A stretch of DNA of 64,000 nucleotides from Plutella xylostella (GCF_932276165.1 NC_063998.1:4228501-4292500), one strand, 5' to 3'. Positions 13,001-23,303 are shown, numbered from the stretch's first letter. Notes: generated by a model not told the origin, from the sequence alone. Made by a program: numbers and translations.

Positions 13001-15182
13001 TTGATTCTATAAATAATTCATAGAGTTCAGTACATTTGAATACCAAATTTCAAGATTATGGTACTGATAAACAAAGATCAACAAATGAGATTATAAGTTT
13101 AAAACTGCTGTACTATTTGATGCAACTCATCCATTTCCGAGCTTACACATAGCTACAAACACTCACACAGACCCAAGTCAAAATTACATCCCCACATACT
13201 GAAGCTAAGGTAATATGTATAATAAAACAAAGCAAGGTTGAGTTAAAGGGAAATCGTTCAGATGGCATACATAGTCAGGGCCATTCCCAGTGTTGTTTGT
13301 ACAAAATCAATACTCCCAACAGGTGCATTTTTTAAATTGTTTCCCCTATATGTTTGCTTCTTTGTACTATAAATGTTAATTGGATGGATGTATATTTAAT
13401 GTGTAAATAAAGTTATGAAAGAAACATACTCTTGGTTTTTCTTTTCTTCTAAATCCTTTTGAATAGCTTCAATGGTTGGCTTGAAAAGGGGGCAGAGTCT
13501 GAAATATAAAAAATAACGTTGAGACCAGTATACATGGCCAAAATTCAAGGTCTGGTATGGATTACCTACTATGATAGTATTTAGTTTAGCCATTTAGACT
13601 TTAGCTAACCTAGTAAAAAAATCAAATAGCTGTACCTGTCCAAAGTGTGTATGAACCCTGCCATAGCCTGCACATGTGACATTTGTCCCAGAGCCTGCCA
13701 TGCGGCCCGGCGGTCCCGACCAATCACGTCCAAGACTCCCAGCGGGGATGCCGAGTTCACATCCAGTGGTCCGTGGGATGCTTGTTGTGTGTACGCCACC
13801 AGCTTCAGTCTGTCTTCATAACTCAGGTGGACAGCTTTGCCGTCTTTGTCTGTTAATAAAAATGATTTTAAAATGTTTCAGTTGAAAACTTTCTCTTGAA
13901 ATTAAGAAGTGTAGATAACTTCTTAATTTCAGTTTTTTATTCACTGTGGATCAATTATAGCATCTTCAAACTTGTTTTAAACCAACTTCTACCTCTTAGC
14001 TACTGTTTACATTCACAGATGCTCAAATTCATTATTAGAATGAGGGACTCAGTAAGCGTTTTTGCATGCAAGTTTAAACATACATTAGTTAGTTTGCTAG
14101 GCTAGCAAATTTTAAAGAAAGAAAGAAAGAAAACATTTATTTGACACAATGAACAACAAAAACAGAAAAAAGAAAGAAAAGAATACAACACAAAAATACC
14201 AATACAGGAATAATACAACATAATACAAACAAACAAACTAGGTTGCTGTCCAGAGCGTCAAATCGGCACCAGCTCAGCATATGCTGTGGCCAAAGAGGCC
14301 ACAGTGCTGGTTTTCAGCTGGCCCTTAATATTGGTGACCTCAGTCATGAACGCCTATGTATGTGTGTATAATAATCATGATGGGTTGTGTTGTGTGTATG
14401 TGTGGTCTGTGGTACACATAGGTATAGGCAAATAAAACAGCACTTACAGCCTGCAGCTTAAAATATTTTTCAGAGAGTTCAGTATGTATTTCTAAACTTC
14501 TCCACTTTGGCACACTCACTCGTCTTGGCTCACTTTTTAAATATTAAAGTTTATATAAACTCTCAGCCTATCGCACTACCAACCACTTTCTCAACATCAA
14601 CAAAGGTTTACTGGTAGAGAATGCTACTAGCATTAAGTTCGCCTTTGCACAATGTTTTTATGTGCAATAAAGAATTTATAATAATAATAAACAAATAAAG
14701 CAAATTAATAGAGTGGTTCTCTACCTGGTGAATAATGAAATATTTGATATTGCCATGAAATGTATAATGTAGATGTGTGTAAGACTGCTAATACGTAAAT
14801 AAAATGTATTTTGAGAATTTGCAGTGGCTCAGTAGTAAAAACGATTTTACAACTTTAAAAAAAGCTTCAAGTAGGTAAAAATCTAAGAAAGAACTAAATA
14901 GTTAGTACACATCAGCAATAATAAGAAAAAGAAGAAAAGACATTTAATTAATTAAATATCTCGATGTTGATAAGTATTGAAATTGATATTTCTCGTAATA
15001 AAATCCCTGCTAAATGGAATGGTATCAAATACATTACCTTTGTAAAATGCAAGTCCATGTTTATATACTTCTTTCAGTGGGATTCCCCATTTTCTCTCTT
15101 CACTTTCTAATATACCTTGGTCTGTATCCAACGGGACTTTTTCTGGGTTAATTTTCACACTATTTTCGTGGGAATTCGACAT
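1010..15182 (-). CDS. ACBD3: Golgi resident protein GCP60 (acyl-CoA-binding domain protein 3), 10 exons
   Basis: Coding exons, 5' to 3' on the minus strand: 15182-15038, 13849-13636, 13498-13430, 13006-12902, 12567-12277, 11377-11295, 10875-10687, 9852-9742, 3360-3239, 1126-1010. All junctions are GT-AG, phases close, and the product is 481 aa, close to vertebrate ACBD3. An acyl-CoA-binding domain (about 31-120, RKWGIPLKEVYKHGLAFYK to the DVIGRDRRAAWQALG helix) is followed by a charged coiled coil, a Gln-rich stretch (QYPGNFDQQ, QDQHYQQYIQQL), an acidic linker and a C-terminal GOLD domain (about 310-481: MWTRPDVAHFK, WEFATDHYDIGFG, VVPIYRRDCH, YPGEGVYLLKFDN). The family binds giantin and recruits PI4-kinase beta at the Golgi. 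The last intron carries copies of exon 9, intron 7 a copy of the end of exon 7, and intron 8 an LTR retrotransposon. The start is the first Met of a conserved N-terminal exon. Function comes from the family; the gene model is read from the sequence. Confidence 0.93.
1505..3238 (-). repeat. Tandem array of 16 shortened copies of GCP60 exon 9
   Basis: Sixteen head-to-tail units of mostly 108 bp (four of 103, one of 107) lie between exon 9 and exon 10 of GCP60. In the minus orientation each unit is a complete small exon cassette: an acceptor ending GAACACAG, a 68-nt exon coding for YNASRPPVSAVVPIYRRDCH plus AEV or TEV across the junction, and a donor (GTGAGG in most units, GTACAC in the 103-bp units). 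Copies match exon 9 except that a 54-nt segment between two GCGAGC direct repeats is missing. Start phase 1 and end phase 0 equal those of exon 9, so any one copy could replace it. Two together would shift the frame, and the spacers between copies are only 35-40 nt. The unit junctions CGCGTTG start at 1591, 1699, 1802, 1910, 2018, 2126, 2234, 2337, 2440, 2548, 2656, 2759, 2866, 2974, 3082 and 3190. Confidence 0.95.
3514..4677 (+). repeat. 5' LTR
   Basis: This LTR begins TGTAACGAGC and ends GCTACATTACA. It carries a TATA box (TATAAATA, 3653-3660) and a polyadenylation signal (AATAAA, 4272-4277). It is nearly identical to the right LTR. Confidence 0.95.
4680..4691 (+). other. Primer binding site (tRNA-Lys type)
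   Basis: TGGCGCCCAACG lies two bases after the left LTR. It is complementary to the CCA end of insect tRNA-Lys over 12 bases, from my knowledge of that tRNA. Confidence 0.75.
4972..6795 (+). CDS. Retrotransposon Gag-protease polyprotein with remnant of integrase
   Basis: This uninterrupted 607-aa frame lies between the two LTRs. Residues 1-50 resemble a small helical domain found at the start of some insect Gag proteins, and a capsid-like region follows (about 60-230). One intact zinc knuckle of the CX2CX4HX4C type lies near residue 265 (CWNCGKAGHSHKEC). A second knuckle has Arg in place of its His (CSQCGVLGRLTRNC). An aspartic protease with the DTG active site (ALVDTGSTRSYIS, about 335-347) and the later IIGIDLLRKAG flap-side motif come next. 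The frame ends in a piece of the integrase zinc domain (YYWPGM near 570) that lacks the zinc-binding Cys pair. No reverse transcriptase is present. The protein could form particles and supply packaging but not replication; that is inference. Confidence 0.85.
   Translation: MPTSWIYNLSKEELIRESRERKLPTVNLTVDKLRKQLSDHIREEEEETFEMTSEDQTRTVSQLNLSSIVREWNISFDTACDPVEFIERLDELTSSGDVPQDRLLQVLPKVLRGKPLLWYRNNSDNWKKWEDFLKEFKLFYYPAGYEKNLLEMIIARKQHYRESFVDYLTDIQTLMRRYGKMTKTEKEERIYENMTASYKYYIKKQDFTSLGELIRQAAEYEQITEESSSQQWNHRPDRHRQTPKSHPETSPEPRKIHEKYDKTTCCWNCGKAGHSHKECRGRQVLFCSQCGVLGRLTRNCCRRETKFGDTNITAEENRPEQRIFEDVKIGKITYRALVDTGSTRSYISRNIYEENSTNADTEKVTGMRVTVADGRVMDVKLKIDPEIEIRQRKLTHELFVLPAYSPPNLVIIGIDLLRKAGATIVWNNNTENTPKVTEVVTNDSTPPNNNIINGPIKTKSRKHKKKPKQQHPPRYPDTASIQERKEWFERKMTETRKSPQNDPTFAIKNGSLQKRIVNPAYGVKINAQSQWKLCVPTLKRRSIIEQHLNEPTTTGYVTTGKILKSIAETYYWPGMYKDVLHHMKKYKERLKSLSSNSPQPYSTEPKQ
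6796..8162 (+). other. Noncoding 3' internal region of the LTR element, with polypurine tract
   Basis: This AT-rich stretch between the Gag-protease stop and the right LTR has no meaningful ORF. The last 12 bases, GAGGAGGGAGAA (8151-8162), are the polypurine tract that would prime plus-strand synthesis. Confidence 0.7.
8163..9326 (+). repeat. 3' LTR
   Basis: This 1164-bp LTR matches the left LTR with two visible differences. Its TATA box is at 8302-8309 and its AATAAA at 8921-8926. Confidence 0.95.
9331..9520. repeat. Inverted-repeat (hairpin) element interrupted by the LTR insertion
   Basis: The sequence 9331-9395 is an almost perfect inverted match to 9451-9518, with TCTCGGTGGGTCT and its complement as the core. 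A direct copy of the inner half lies at 9395-9435. The sequence just left of the LTR element (3494-3513) is itself the inverse of 9434-9452, so the LTR element landed inside this palindrome. Confidence 0.8.
9540..9628. mobile_element. Small MITE-like element
   Basis: An 89-bp unit starts TTAAGACGTATCAAAAGTTTT and ends with its imperfect inverse AAAACTTTTGTCACGTCTTAA. No coding potential is present. It lies in GCP60 intron 8. Confidence 0.6.
10225..10425 (+). mobile_element. 3' fragment of a non-LTR retrotransposon
   Basis: Translated fragments such as SRVETTNRQTQRGTPSCPLD and SQWWLDEEGRGP resemble the last residues of the endonuclease-reverse transcriptase of common insect LINEs. The fragment ends in a GAT microsatellite (about 10411-10432), as such tails usually do. 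A related piece is at 18700-18840. Confidence 0.5.
10488..10581 (-). pseudogene. Partial copy of GCP60 exon 7 (3' end with donor)
   Basis: This stretch repeats 10681-10774, the 3' half of exon 7 plus its donor GTTAGT, at an offset of 193 bp, with a few substitutions. In the minus orientation it starts right after TGCTGACTAG, and that AG would give an in-phase exon (phase 1 at both ends). The flanking CATTCACTCACTCC simple repeat is duplicated too. Confidence 0.85.
14105..14345 (-). mobile_element. LINE/SINE 3' fragment with GAAA repeat
   Basis: An (AAAG)n run leads into a sequence containing GCCAAAGAGGCCACAG and TTTTCAGCTGGCCC. The same sequence appears in reverse orientation at about 61230-61375, so this is a dispersed repeat. 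It lies in GCP60 intron 1. Confidence 0.5.
14590..14700 (+). mobile_element. LINE 3' tail
   Basis: The text GTAGAGAATGCTACTAGCATTAAG followed by a pyrimidine-rich piece, GCAATAAAG and (ATA)n is the same as the reversed repeat at 62070-62165. It is a dispersed retroelement tail in GCP60 intron 1. Confidence 0.5.
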
Positions 15183-15742
15183 TTTTACACGTTTGAATCT
15201 AAATAATCTAAAATTCCGATAATAAAATTTGCGCCGATGCAAGAAAATACACAGATTAATCGATACGGAAAATGGGAATGTCATTTTGGCAGTTTCGTTT
15301 GTCTGTTTACATGATAGTCATGAGGTAACCGTTTTTATCCGAATTATCGATAGAAAATTCATGACCCAGCCAGCCCAGCTTTAATCCAGCCCTATACTAA
15401 CCTGTTTACTGTCCCTGTGTAGAGATGCTTCTGTCAGCTGTCACTGTCACAAATCAAAACATGGAATTCGTCATTGCATCGCATTGTGGTTGGTGAATTT
15501 GTAGTGATTAATTTAATAAATAGTGTAAAATCTTATGGAATATTCTCAGTGGCCGTTTCATACATTAACCACCTAAAGTTCTATTTTTTAATTTGGCTTT
15601 ACAAATGATTGGTTTCGGTTGTTTCTCGAAATCCCCACGTTTATTGCTGTACCAAAATAACACGTAAAACGTTGGTTATCATTATCATTTCCTTGCATTG
15701 ATTAATGTTTGTTACATGACGTAGAACGTGTGAGCAGTGATC
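15183..15742. promoter_or_regulatory. Shared divergent upstream region of GCP60 and NPRL3
   Basis: Only 560 bp separate the two start codons, which point away from each other, so both 5' UTRs and core promoters must lie here. No TATA box in a convincing position is visible for either gene. Confidence 0.55.
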
Positions 15743-18700
15743 ATGGAAGTGAATCCAGTGAATATATTTTTCGTTAAAAGTGACAGTAAAGGGGACAGGC
15801 TCCTCTTCAGATACCCATACACTGTAGAGGCTAAAGATGAAGGAAAACAAAAGAAATGTGGCCGCCACAATCCCTACGCCATCTCCACCACGGAGGACTT
15901 GTTGCAAAACACACAAACACAAACATCCAACATTTGTAAAGGTACTACTTTTTCCCTACTAAAGTATTGTGTTTCTTTTGAAGAGGTCTAAAGCCAATGG
16001 TAAATTATTACTGCCTGATGATTATAAATAATACTTTGACCACACATAGAATTGTGACACAAATATTTCAGTAAATTTAAAGGAATTCCACATACATTTT
16101 CATAAATTACTGAGATATAGGTGCATTATGCATACTCTAATCTATGATTGTATTGCAACTGAAACTTCTTTAAAACCATTTAATAAGTGGAATTACAACT
16201 TTAATATCTTACCACCACCTACTGTGGTAATGTGAAACTCTAAAATTTGTTGAAAATAATAAACCAAAGTAACTTTTAATCACTTATTAATATTAAAACA
16301 ACAATTTGCAGGTCAGCTAAGTGGCTTCACAGACGAGATGCTGTCAACTCTGTTTGCTGTGAAGCCAGAACTGTGCAACCGGAAATTTGAGCTCAAAGTC
16401 AATGATGTAAGGTTTGTTGGACATCCAACACTGTTGCCGTACCGGACTAACAAGGATGATACTGCTGCCATGATACTCATCAACATTGTCTTCGCACTGC
16501 AGGCTTCGGCTAGCCACTCTATTGGTAAGTTAACTGTTATTGTATACCATGAATTTGTATTTTGTTTGATTAGTTAATCTTATTAACAGTAATTAAATAT
16601 CCATTAGGAATTTAAAACAAAGTAGCCTCATGTTTTACCCAGCAGTCAACTTTCACAGTAATAATTATATTATTGGAATGGGTTAATTATTTAAACTCTA
16701 AACAAACATCTTTTTTTTCAGTTAAATGCTACTATGATCTTAGTAAAAGGCTTGGCAAAGCACTAAGACATGAAGAAAAAAGGTGCTCTTATTTAACTGA
16801 AGAAATGAAAATAATGGTAAGTTTTAAATGTTGGATGTAGACAATGTAATGTTAACAATAATAACTAGGCCTATTATAACTCTTCCTCCCATACTGCCCC
16901 AGAAGTGGGGATGTAATGATGATGAATAATTACATTGTAATACATAAATTTATCTATTCCCAACTATCAAACCTTTAATTTCTGAAAAAAATACCAATAT
17001 CCAATCTCATCCCCAGTTAGCAGCCCACGACGAGGTCTCAACCCTGGACAATGAGATCAACACTGAGAATGACGATGATGAGGAGAACTCGCGGTACTCG
17101 GTCAGTTCCACCACGTTCAGCCTGGACGCCGCGCTGGACACGGGGCCCAAGTCCGCCTTCCACCTGATATTGCAGCGGAGCTCGCTGGCGAGATCCATGA
17201 AGCAAGTGTTTGAGGAGCTCAGCAGTACAGGTAATGGAATTAATGTAACTACATAATATTTGAACTGTACAATCTGTTAGGTTCTAAGAGCCATAAAACA
17301 AAAATGAAAGATTTTTTAACAGTGAGGAACACTAAACATGCTCTTGTGTAGGTCACAGATACGCAAAGATGAAGATAGGTTGGAAGTAGTAATGATTTGG
17401 TCAGTAACATTAGCTTGATACCAAGTAACAAGAAGTTGTACTAAACTAGTATTTTTTAATTACATTCATAATCTGGCTATACATTACACATTATTAAAAT
17501 TTACTACAAGGTTATGCAGCTTGTGGGTGTGTCCATGACCCCCAAAAATATTTAAATTTCATAGTAAACAATAATTGTCTCTCTCCGTAAAGCATACAAG
17601 GAGTAACTTTGTATCCAGTATAGTTTTATCTAAAGCAATTAGTTTTAACCTCAGATAAAACTAGACCTTATCCAACAGTGCTCATTAAAATACGCATTAA
17701 ATTTTACTATGCACAAACACATTAACTTACACGGCTTACACCTACGTGCTCTTGTTATTGACTTTAAGATGTAAATATCAATGATTGAATGTAAATATTA
17801 TGTATATTTTTACACCTATATTATTTTATAGAAGGCTGGATTTGGATTAATTAATCACCGGTTTTGAACGGTGTAGATAATTGCTTTAACGATTAAAAAA
17901 GACATTGGCTCTTGGGATATTGGCTGAAGTATGGCAAAAGTTTATTACCTAACATCGTCGCTGCTGCAATAGACCTCTGCCTACCTCAAAAGAGACATTA
18001 CCACAAGGCTTATAACTACCCATTGTTCATATAACACCTATCTATCTTCAGGTATAGTGCAAGTTCGCATCAACAAGTGGGTGCTATTATCATTCTGCCT
18101 GCCACACAAGGCGCATCAGATACACAATCGCGGGTTGATCATAGAGCCAGAGACCATAGACAAATGCTTGCAGAAGCTGCGGCCGTACCATGGGATTCTG
18201 TTGATGGTGAGTGTGGTAATAATTTAAAGGTATGGAAAGGGATGGTTGGGGGAGGAAAAATTTGGAAATTATGTTTTGAAGCTCCTTGAGAAAGGCTTAT
18301 TAAGTCGGGCAGATGATGATATAGAAAGCCATCCCGTCTTACAGCTGAACAACGGCTCCTAGAACAACAAGCTATTTATTTTGATGAATTCATCAGGCAA
18401 CTATTTATAATCACCAGTCGTTTGCACGAGAATTGAGAATAAAAATTCTTCTTATTTATGTCTGGCCATTTCCTCTTGGTCTTACCCATTTTTGGCTACC
18501 ATTTTTTAACACCCTGTATATCAAATTTCCAGGTGAACCCCAACGAGCTCCTAGAGTGCATCCCTCTGGACGGCAGCCCGGCGCTGCTGAGACTCATCAA
18601 GCTGTACAGTCCGCTGAAGAGTTTACAGACCATCGCGATTGAGGCGGACCTTACGTTGACACAGGTGGATGATTCACTGATTATTATTAGAAAATAATGT

Positions 18701-21700
18701 CTCTCCCAAGAGTAGCGTGGGACGCCCTTCCTCCGGCCCCCTAGACCGACGATCTTAGACAGTAGTTGACTGTAGTGACTGAGGAAGTCCGAGGACAAAG
18801 TGTCTGTATGCCCCGCAGTTTCTCTGTGAATCTATAAAATGCCCCTTACAGACTTTAAGCCTACCTGCCGCTAAGATCGTCGGGTTTACAAAATACCTTG
18901 ACCTGGAGAGTGAGATTTGACTCAATAGATCCTATAGGTCACAGTAGCTAATGGGCACTGGTTGCCATCACTTTATCAATAATCATAATTATAACTATAT
19001 ACCCTGCAGTTGACGATTACGAATGGATAATAATGCTAGGTTTTGTATTTTACTTGAAATTCCTCTAACTACCAGTTATTCATTTTGTCTTCTCCACTCC
19101 ACAGGTGTTCCAGCTAACCGGGCACCTAGTCTACTGGGCGAAGGCAACAGTGATCTACCCGCTGTGCGAGGGCAACGTGTACGTGGTGGCGCCCGGCGCG
19201 GACACGCGCGCCCACTCGCCGCTGCCGCGGGAGTTTGCCGCGGAGTTCCCCGGACTGTGTCTGCTGCAGGTCAGTTTATGCTATAGAATAGAATAGAATA
19301 GATACCTATTCTTTATTTGTACAGAAAAACATGGTCAAAAATTACAAAAAACTTAATCTAACACATATGTACAAATGGCGGCCTTATCGCTTGAAACGAT
19401 TTCTTCCAGGCAACCTGATACGTACTATAACAGGGTCTAAGAATGCTAACTCACGAGCACTGAAAAGGTTGCACCCACTAAATGTAGTGTTAGAAGGAAT
19501 TATTCACAACAGCTTTGTGGCCGCACTCTTATCTCGAGGAATAACACAGAATAGAAGAAAGTTGTCTATGACATGTCTTGTCTATGGACTGAGCGTTTTC
19601 TGACGTTTACCGGCATCTTGTTCTCAAGCATAAATTGCGCATGGCTTCATGATTCTAATTTAATAGAATCCTAACAATATTAACATTGTAAGTAAATATT
19701 TTAACGTTTAAAAGTAGGCACCAACTTACTAAAACATTAATTTTGAATTTCATCAAAATATTTACTTTTAGCTGTGATATAGTCACGAGCAAAGAAAAGA
19801 TTCCAGTTACAAAATTTAGACAGTATTTAACAGGTGTTTAGCGCTGTCAAACGCCTACAAAATCTGTCAAGTTTCGTTTTAAACACTGACTTGTTAAACA
19901 GTGTTTAAAGCACTCGCCGCTGCCGCGCGAGTTCGCAGCCGAGTTCCCCGGCCTGTGTCTGCTGCAGGTCAGCTTATGCTTATATGTACTATAGTTGTTG
20001 ATGATGATGATGATCTCCTATTCGTATCCGGTGACAGCGACTCTGTCTATCTTCTGGCATGTGCTCTAGTGCATTGTCAGTTTCTTAACCCTAAAGAGCC
20101 TAGCGAAGCGAGGCCATTCAACGACCGTATTTCCTAAAACCTAGATTGCCGAGCGAAGCTCGGCTCTTTACGGTTTAGGAAAGGCCGTTTAGGTTTTTAT
20201 TGCCTCGCTTCGCTCGGCTATCTACAGGGTGATGCAAAAGGTAATTGTGTGCGACTTATTTTTTTTATTTTCATGAGTCGAAGCTTCAATTCATAATTAT
20301 GAGCCATATTTCCTCCAACAGATCCTAAGCTCCTTCTCCCTCCCCGCCCCGCTCTGGTACCACGCGCGCGGGGCGGGCGGCGGCGCGGACGTGACTAGAC
20401 TGCCGCGCGCCGTGGCCTGGCTGCTGCGGCGCCGGCTGCTGCTGCAGCTGCACACGTACGTGCAGTTCAACTCCGCGCACTGGGCCCGCGATCCAGGTAA
20501 ACACGTGTAGTGCAGTGACTAGTGGTTTATGTTGTTGGCGGTTACTACGGTACAACAAACACGAACTATTATGTAATCTATGTATTTATGCATCGGTGGC
20601 TGGTTGAATTCTTACTAAAGCTATGCAGAAAGATGTTTATGGCCCTGTTTCTCATTAAAGATCTACCATATCATGAACTTGTCTTCCTTCTCAGCGCTAT
20701 ATCATTTTAACTTGAGATTATCAATTATGGAGACGCAAACTTATCACCCATTACGCTAAGGTTTCCCATAACTGTAACTAATTATTCTAATATCAATTTC
20801 AGACGGCAAAGAGTATTTCTGCGAGAAACACAACATAATCTACAACCAGTCGTGCAACGTGTCGTTCTCATCACTCAACCAAATGCAACTGAACGTGCCC
20901 GAACCAGTGGACCAACGAAACAGCTCCAATATATTCCCAGACTCCGACGAAGAATACCCGACACAGAACAACCTCAACCAAACAGACTTCTCACATACTA
21001 AACCTATAGTAATCGAGTCAGAAGTCTCGTTGAAACATGATAAGTTTGAAGAGGTTGATTCTGCAAACCACTCGTTTGATGATGGACTTGATGTTGTAGA
21101 CGGAATCATGAAAACAAGCTTGCATATCGAAGGAGTAGACAGAGAAAAGAAATTACAGGGTAATTCAGTAGATAGTGGTATATCGAACAATATTAACGGT
21201 AACACTAACGGTGAAAGTAATGGTGTTGAATGTGATAATGATAGTAAAGAGGATAAACCAAAGTTGAAGACGAGATTGTCGGATTTGTCACTGAAAGAGA
21301 GTGAAACGTCGTCCAAAGACACGACGAGTGATGAAGACAGGTTTGAAAGTGATCCGGAATTGTCGCCTCGACAGAAAGTCAGTAATGGAGTGTCGTTTAC
21401 TAACGGACATGAGAAGAAAAATGGTATCTCGCTGAATCTCAAGTTGCAGAGCGAAATGAGGTGAGGACTATGAAAAAATGCGTTAAAGTGTGGTTAAGCA
21501 AAGATTACTAGATTTACAGGCCTTAGTAGAGCTGGGGAGCACGAACAATTGAAGTCTTTGTATCGAATCTCTTGAAATTAAATAAAATAACTCATTGATA
21601 GATGATAGAAAATTATTTATTTGTACAGGCATGTTACCTAAACTTCAGCCATAAAAACACGGGGACCCTGGCTCGAATACGAAACTTTTTGCCTAAATAC

Positions 21701-23117
21701 TGCTTGTGAAATTAATGTTTTTCAGAAGCCACAAATTCTAATTGTTGTCAAAACCATAAATTCTTTGTATAATTCGACTCAGTGAGTGTTACCGTAGATC
21801 CATTTTTCGCTGACAAAATGTACAGTTTGACAGCCCTAAAATTGGAATATATGCATCCAGAATCGACATCATTATAACAATTAGACTCGTCTTTCTCTTC
21901 CCAGTTTCCAACCCCCCACCGTCTGGACGGGCCTCGGGTCATGCGACGCGATGGAGCCGCGAGCGCCGCCCGACGCCGCCGGCGAAGAGGCCGCTCTTCA
22001 CGCCTTCACCAAGGAAGAGAGAGCCGTGCTAGCCCAGCTGCCGGCCGCGCAGCAACCGGAGGACTTGATGTTACTAGCACAGCTGCATAAAAAAGGTAAA
22101 AAACATACATAATATGTAGTTATATCCATACAACACGCATGAAATTTAAAGATGGCGTCGAAAATGGTGCAGCCAAAGTGCCGTATGTAACGGTGGTGAA
22201 ATAGCGTCAGGTGAGGAGGCGGCTCTACACGCGTTTACGAAGGAAGAGAGAGCCGTGCTAGTCCAGCTGCCGGCCGCGCAGCAACCGGAAGACTTGATGT
22301 TACTAGCACAGCTGCATAAAAAGGGTATTTAACAAGCTTCTGCCTAATTTTTGTTCGCTTTAAGTCAAGATCCATCGAAAATGGCGCAGCCGAGGTGCCG
22401 TATGTAACGGTGCTAAGCATAGCGCCGGCGAAGAGGCGGCTCTACACGCCTTCACCAAGGAGGAGAGGGCCGTGCTAGCCCAGCTGCCGGCCGCGCAGCC
22501 ACCGGAGGACTTGATGTTACTAGCACAGTTGCATAAGAAAGGTAAGTTATTGGAAGATAAATGCAATGATACCTACATATGCTCACTATTGTAATCCCCA
22601 AAGGGGTAGTCAGAGGTGACCCGCTTTTCGCTGTACATTTGTAGTCACGTGATAGGTCCGAGCCGTAACACCGTTTTTGAATGAGTACAATGCACTTAGG
22701 GTACAGATCTAGAGAATCTAGATGTGCAGATTTCCTGACGATGCTTTCCTGCACCGTGAGAGCGATGGTATACATTATACTTAAATTCAAAGAACTCATT
22801 AGTACATGTCAGCGCCAGGATTCGAACCCGCATCTCTGGCGTGAGAAGCGGGCGCTTACCCGACTGATCTGCCACCGCTCTATCCCGAAATTCCCACTCA
22901 AAGTTAAACAATACTAAGTTTTTTACGTCAATAGACATGCTAACCTCTCTCCTAACCCGCAGGCTACCTCCGCGGCGAGCACCACCTAGAAGAGATCATG
23001 TTCATGGAGAACGTGACTCGCTCGCAGCTCATGCAGCTGCTGGACAAGTTCAAGGACGTGCTCATCACCTTCGAGACCGAGGACCCGGCAGTAGCCATGT
23101 TGTACCCGTATCAGTAG
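15743..23117 (+). CDS. NPRL3: NPRL3, GATOR1 complex protein (nitrogen permease regulator-like 3), 11 exons
   Basis: Exons: 15743-15941, 16312-16524, 16722-16816, 17017-17230, 18052-18206, 18533-18664, 19105-19269, 20322-20496, 20803-21460, 21905-22095, 22963-23117. All are GT-AG with matching phases, giving 783 aa. The N-terminal longin-like domain shows LLFRYPY, KFELKVNDVRFVGHPTLLP and the HEEKRCSYLTEEMK helix. The middle has VFQLTGHLVYWAKATVIYPL. The C-terminus has the conserved KEERAVLAQLPAAQQPEDL and GYLRGEHHLEEIMFMENVTR motifs. In animals NPRL3 with NPRL2 and DEPDC5 acts as GTPase-activating complex for Rag GTPases and restrains TORC1 at the lysosome. It is longer than human NPRL3 (569 aa) mainly because exon 9 holds a roughly 200-residue acidic, Ser/Asn-rich insert. 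Three exons have partial duplicate copies downstream. Confidence 0.93.
18700..18840 (+). mobile_element. LINE 3' fragment
   Basis: The piece GCGTGGGACGCCC to GTCCGAGGAC parallels 10285-10362 and looks like the same non-LTR retrotransposon tail. It lies in NPRL3 intron 6. Confidence 0.4.
19285..19600 (-). mobile_element. LINE 3' region (reverse orientation)
   Basis: A (GAATA)n start, TTCTTTATTTGTACA and GGCGGCCTTATCGCTT mark a common lepidopteran non-LTR element end, inserted in reverse in NPRL3 intron 7. Recognition is from memory of such repeats, not from a search. Confidence 0.5.
19911..19980 (+). pseudogene. Partial copy of NPRL3 exon 7 (3' end with donor)
   Basis: These 70 bp repeat 19213-19282, the last third of exon 7 plus the donor GTCAG, with about seven changes. 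The copy begins immediately after TTTAAAG. From that AG to the donor it is exactly 19 in-frame codons (HSPLPREFAAEFPGLCLLQ), so it would be a phase 0-0 cassette. The acceptor is weak. Confidence 0.85.
20090..20235. repeat. Inverted-repeat sequence in NPRL3 intron 7
   Basis: Short words such as GAGCGAAGC and CCTAAA with their complements recur in opposite orientation (AGCGAAGCGAGGC, GCCTCGCTTCGCTCGG), so the stretch can fold. It is possibly a MITE remnant. Confidence 0.4.
22145..22327 (+). pseudogene. Second copy of the end of NPRL3 exon 10
   Basis: From about 22208 this repeats exon 10 from EEAALHAFTKEER to QLHKKG. Its only nearby AGs put the coding part out of frame, and it ends in GTATTT instead of a good donor. 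About 55 bp upstream (ATGGCGTCGAAAATGG onward) is shared with the third copy. Confidence 0.85.
22375..22541 (+). pseudogene. Third copy of the end of NPRL3 exon 10, possibly a usable alternative exon
   Basis: The copy runs from AG at 22421-22422 to donor GTAAGT at 22542. From 22423 to 22541 it is 119 nt with start phase 2 and end phase 1, the same as exon 10, and it reads EEAALHAFTKEERAVLAQLP without a stop. Its donor is better than the GTAAAA of the first copy, but its acceptor lacks a pyrimidine tract. If used it would drop the first 24 or so residues of exon 10. Confidence 0.8.
22585..22888 (-). mobile_element. tRNA-derived SINE
   Basis: In reverse orientation it carries a tRNA-like head with a box A-like GGCAGATCAGTCGGG and box B GGTTCGAATCC. 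It also shares the body sequence of the SINE at 28237. It lies in NPRL3 intron 10. Confidence 0.75.
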
Positions 23118-23188
23118 ATTAAATTGTGGATGAAGTAAAATTTTGTAAATAGAAATTTATAGTTTGCTTTTTAATTTCAGATACTAAA

Positions 23189-23292
23189 TTGACAGATGCT
23201 GAATGGTTCATCAACAGTCGATTGTTCCGCCAATAGATAAACGATACGTCACTTAATAGCGGGACAATCGAACCGTTCAGAATCTGTCAATC
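23189..23292. mobile_element. Small inverted-repeat element
   Basis: ATTGACAGATGCTGAATGGTT at the left is mirrored by the inverse of AACCGTTCAGAATCTGTCAAT at the right. It sits between the NPRL3 last exon and its partial copy. Confidence 0.6.
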
Positions 23293-23303
23293 CAGAGATT
23301 TCT

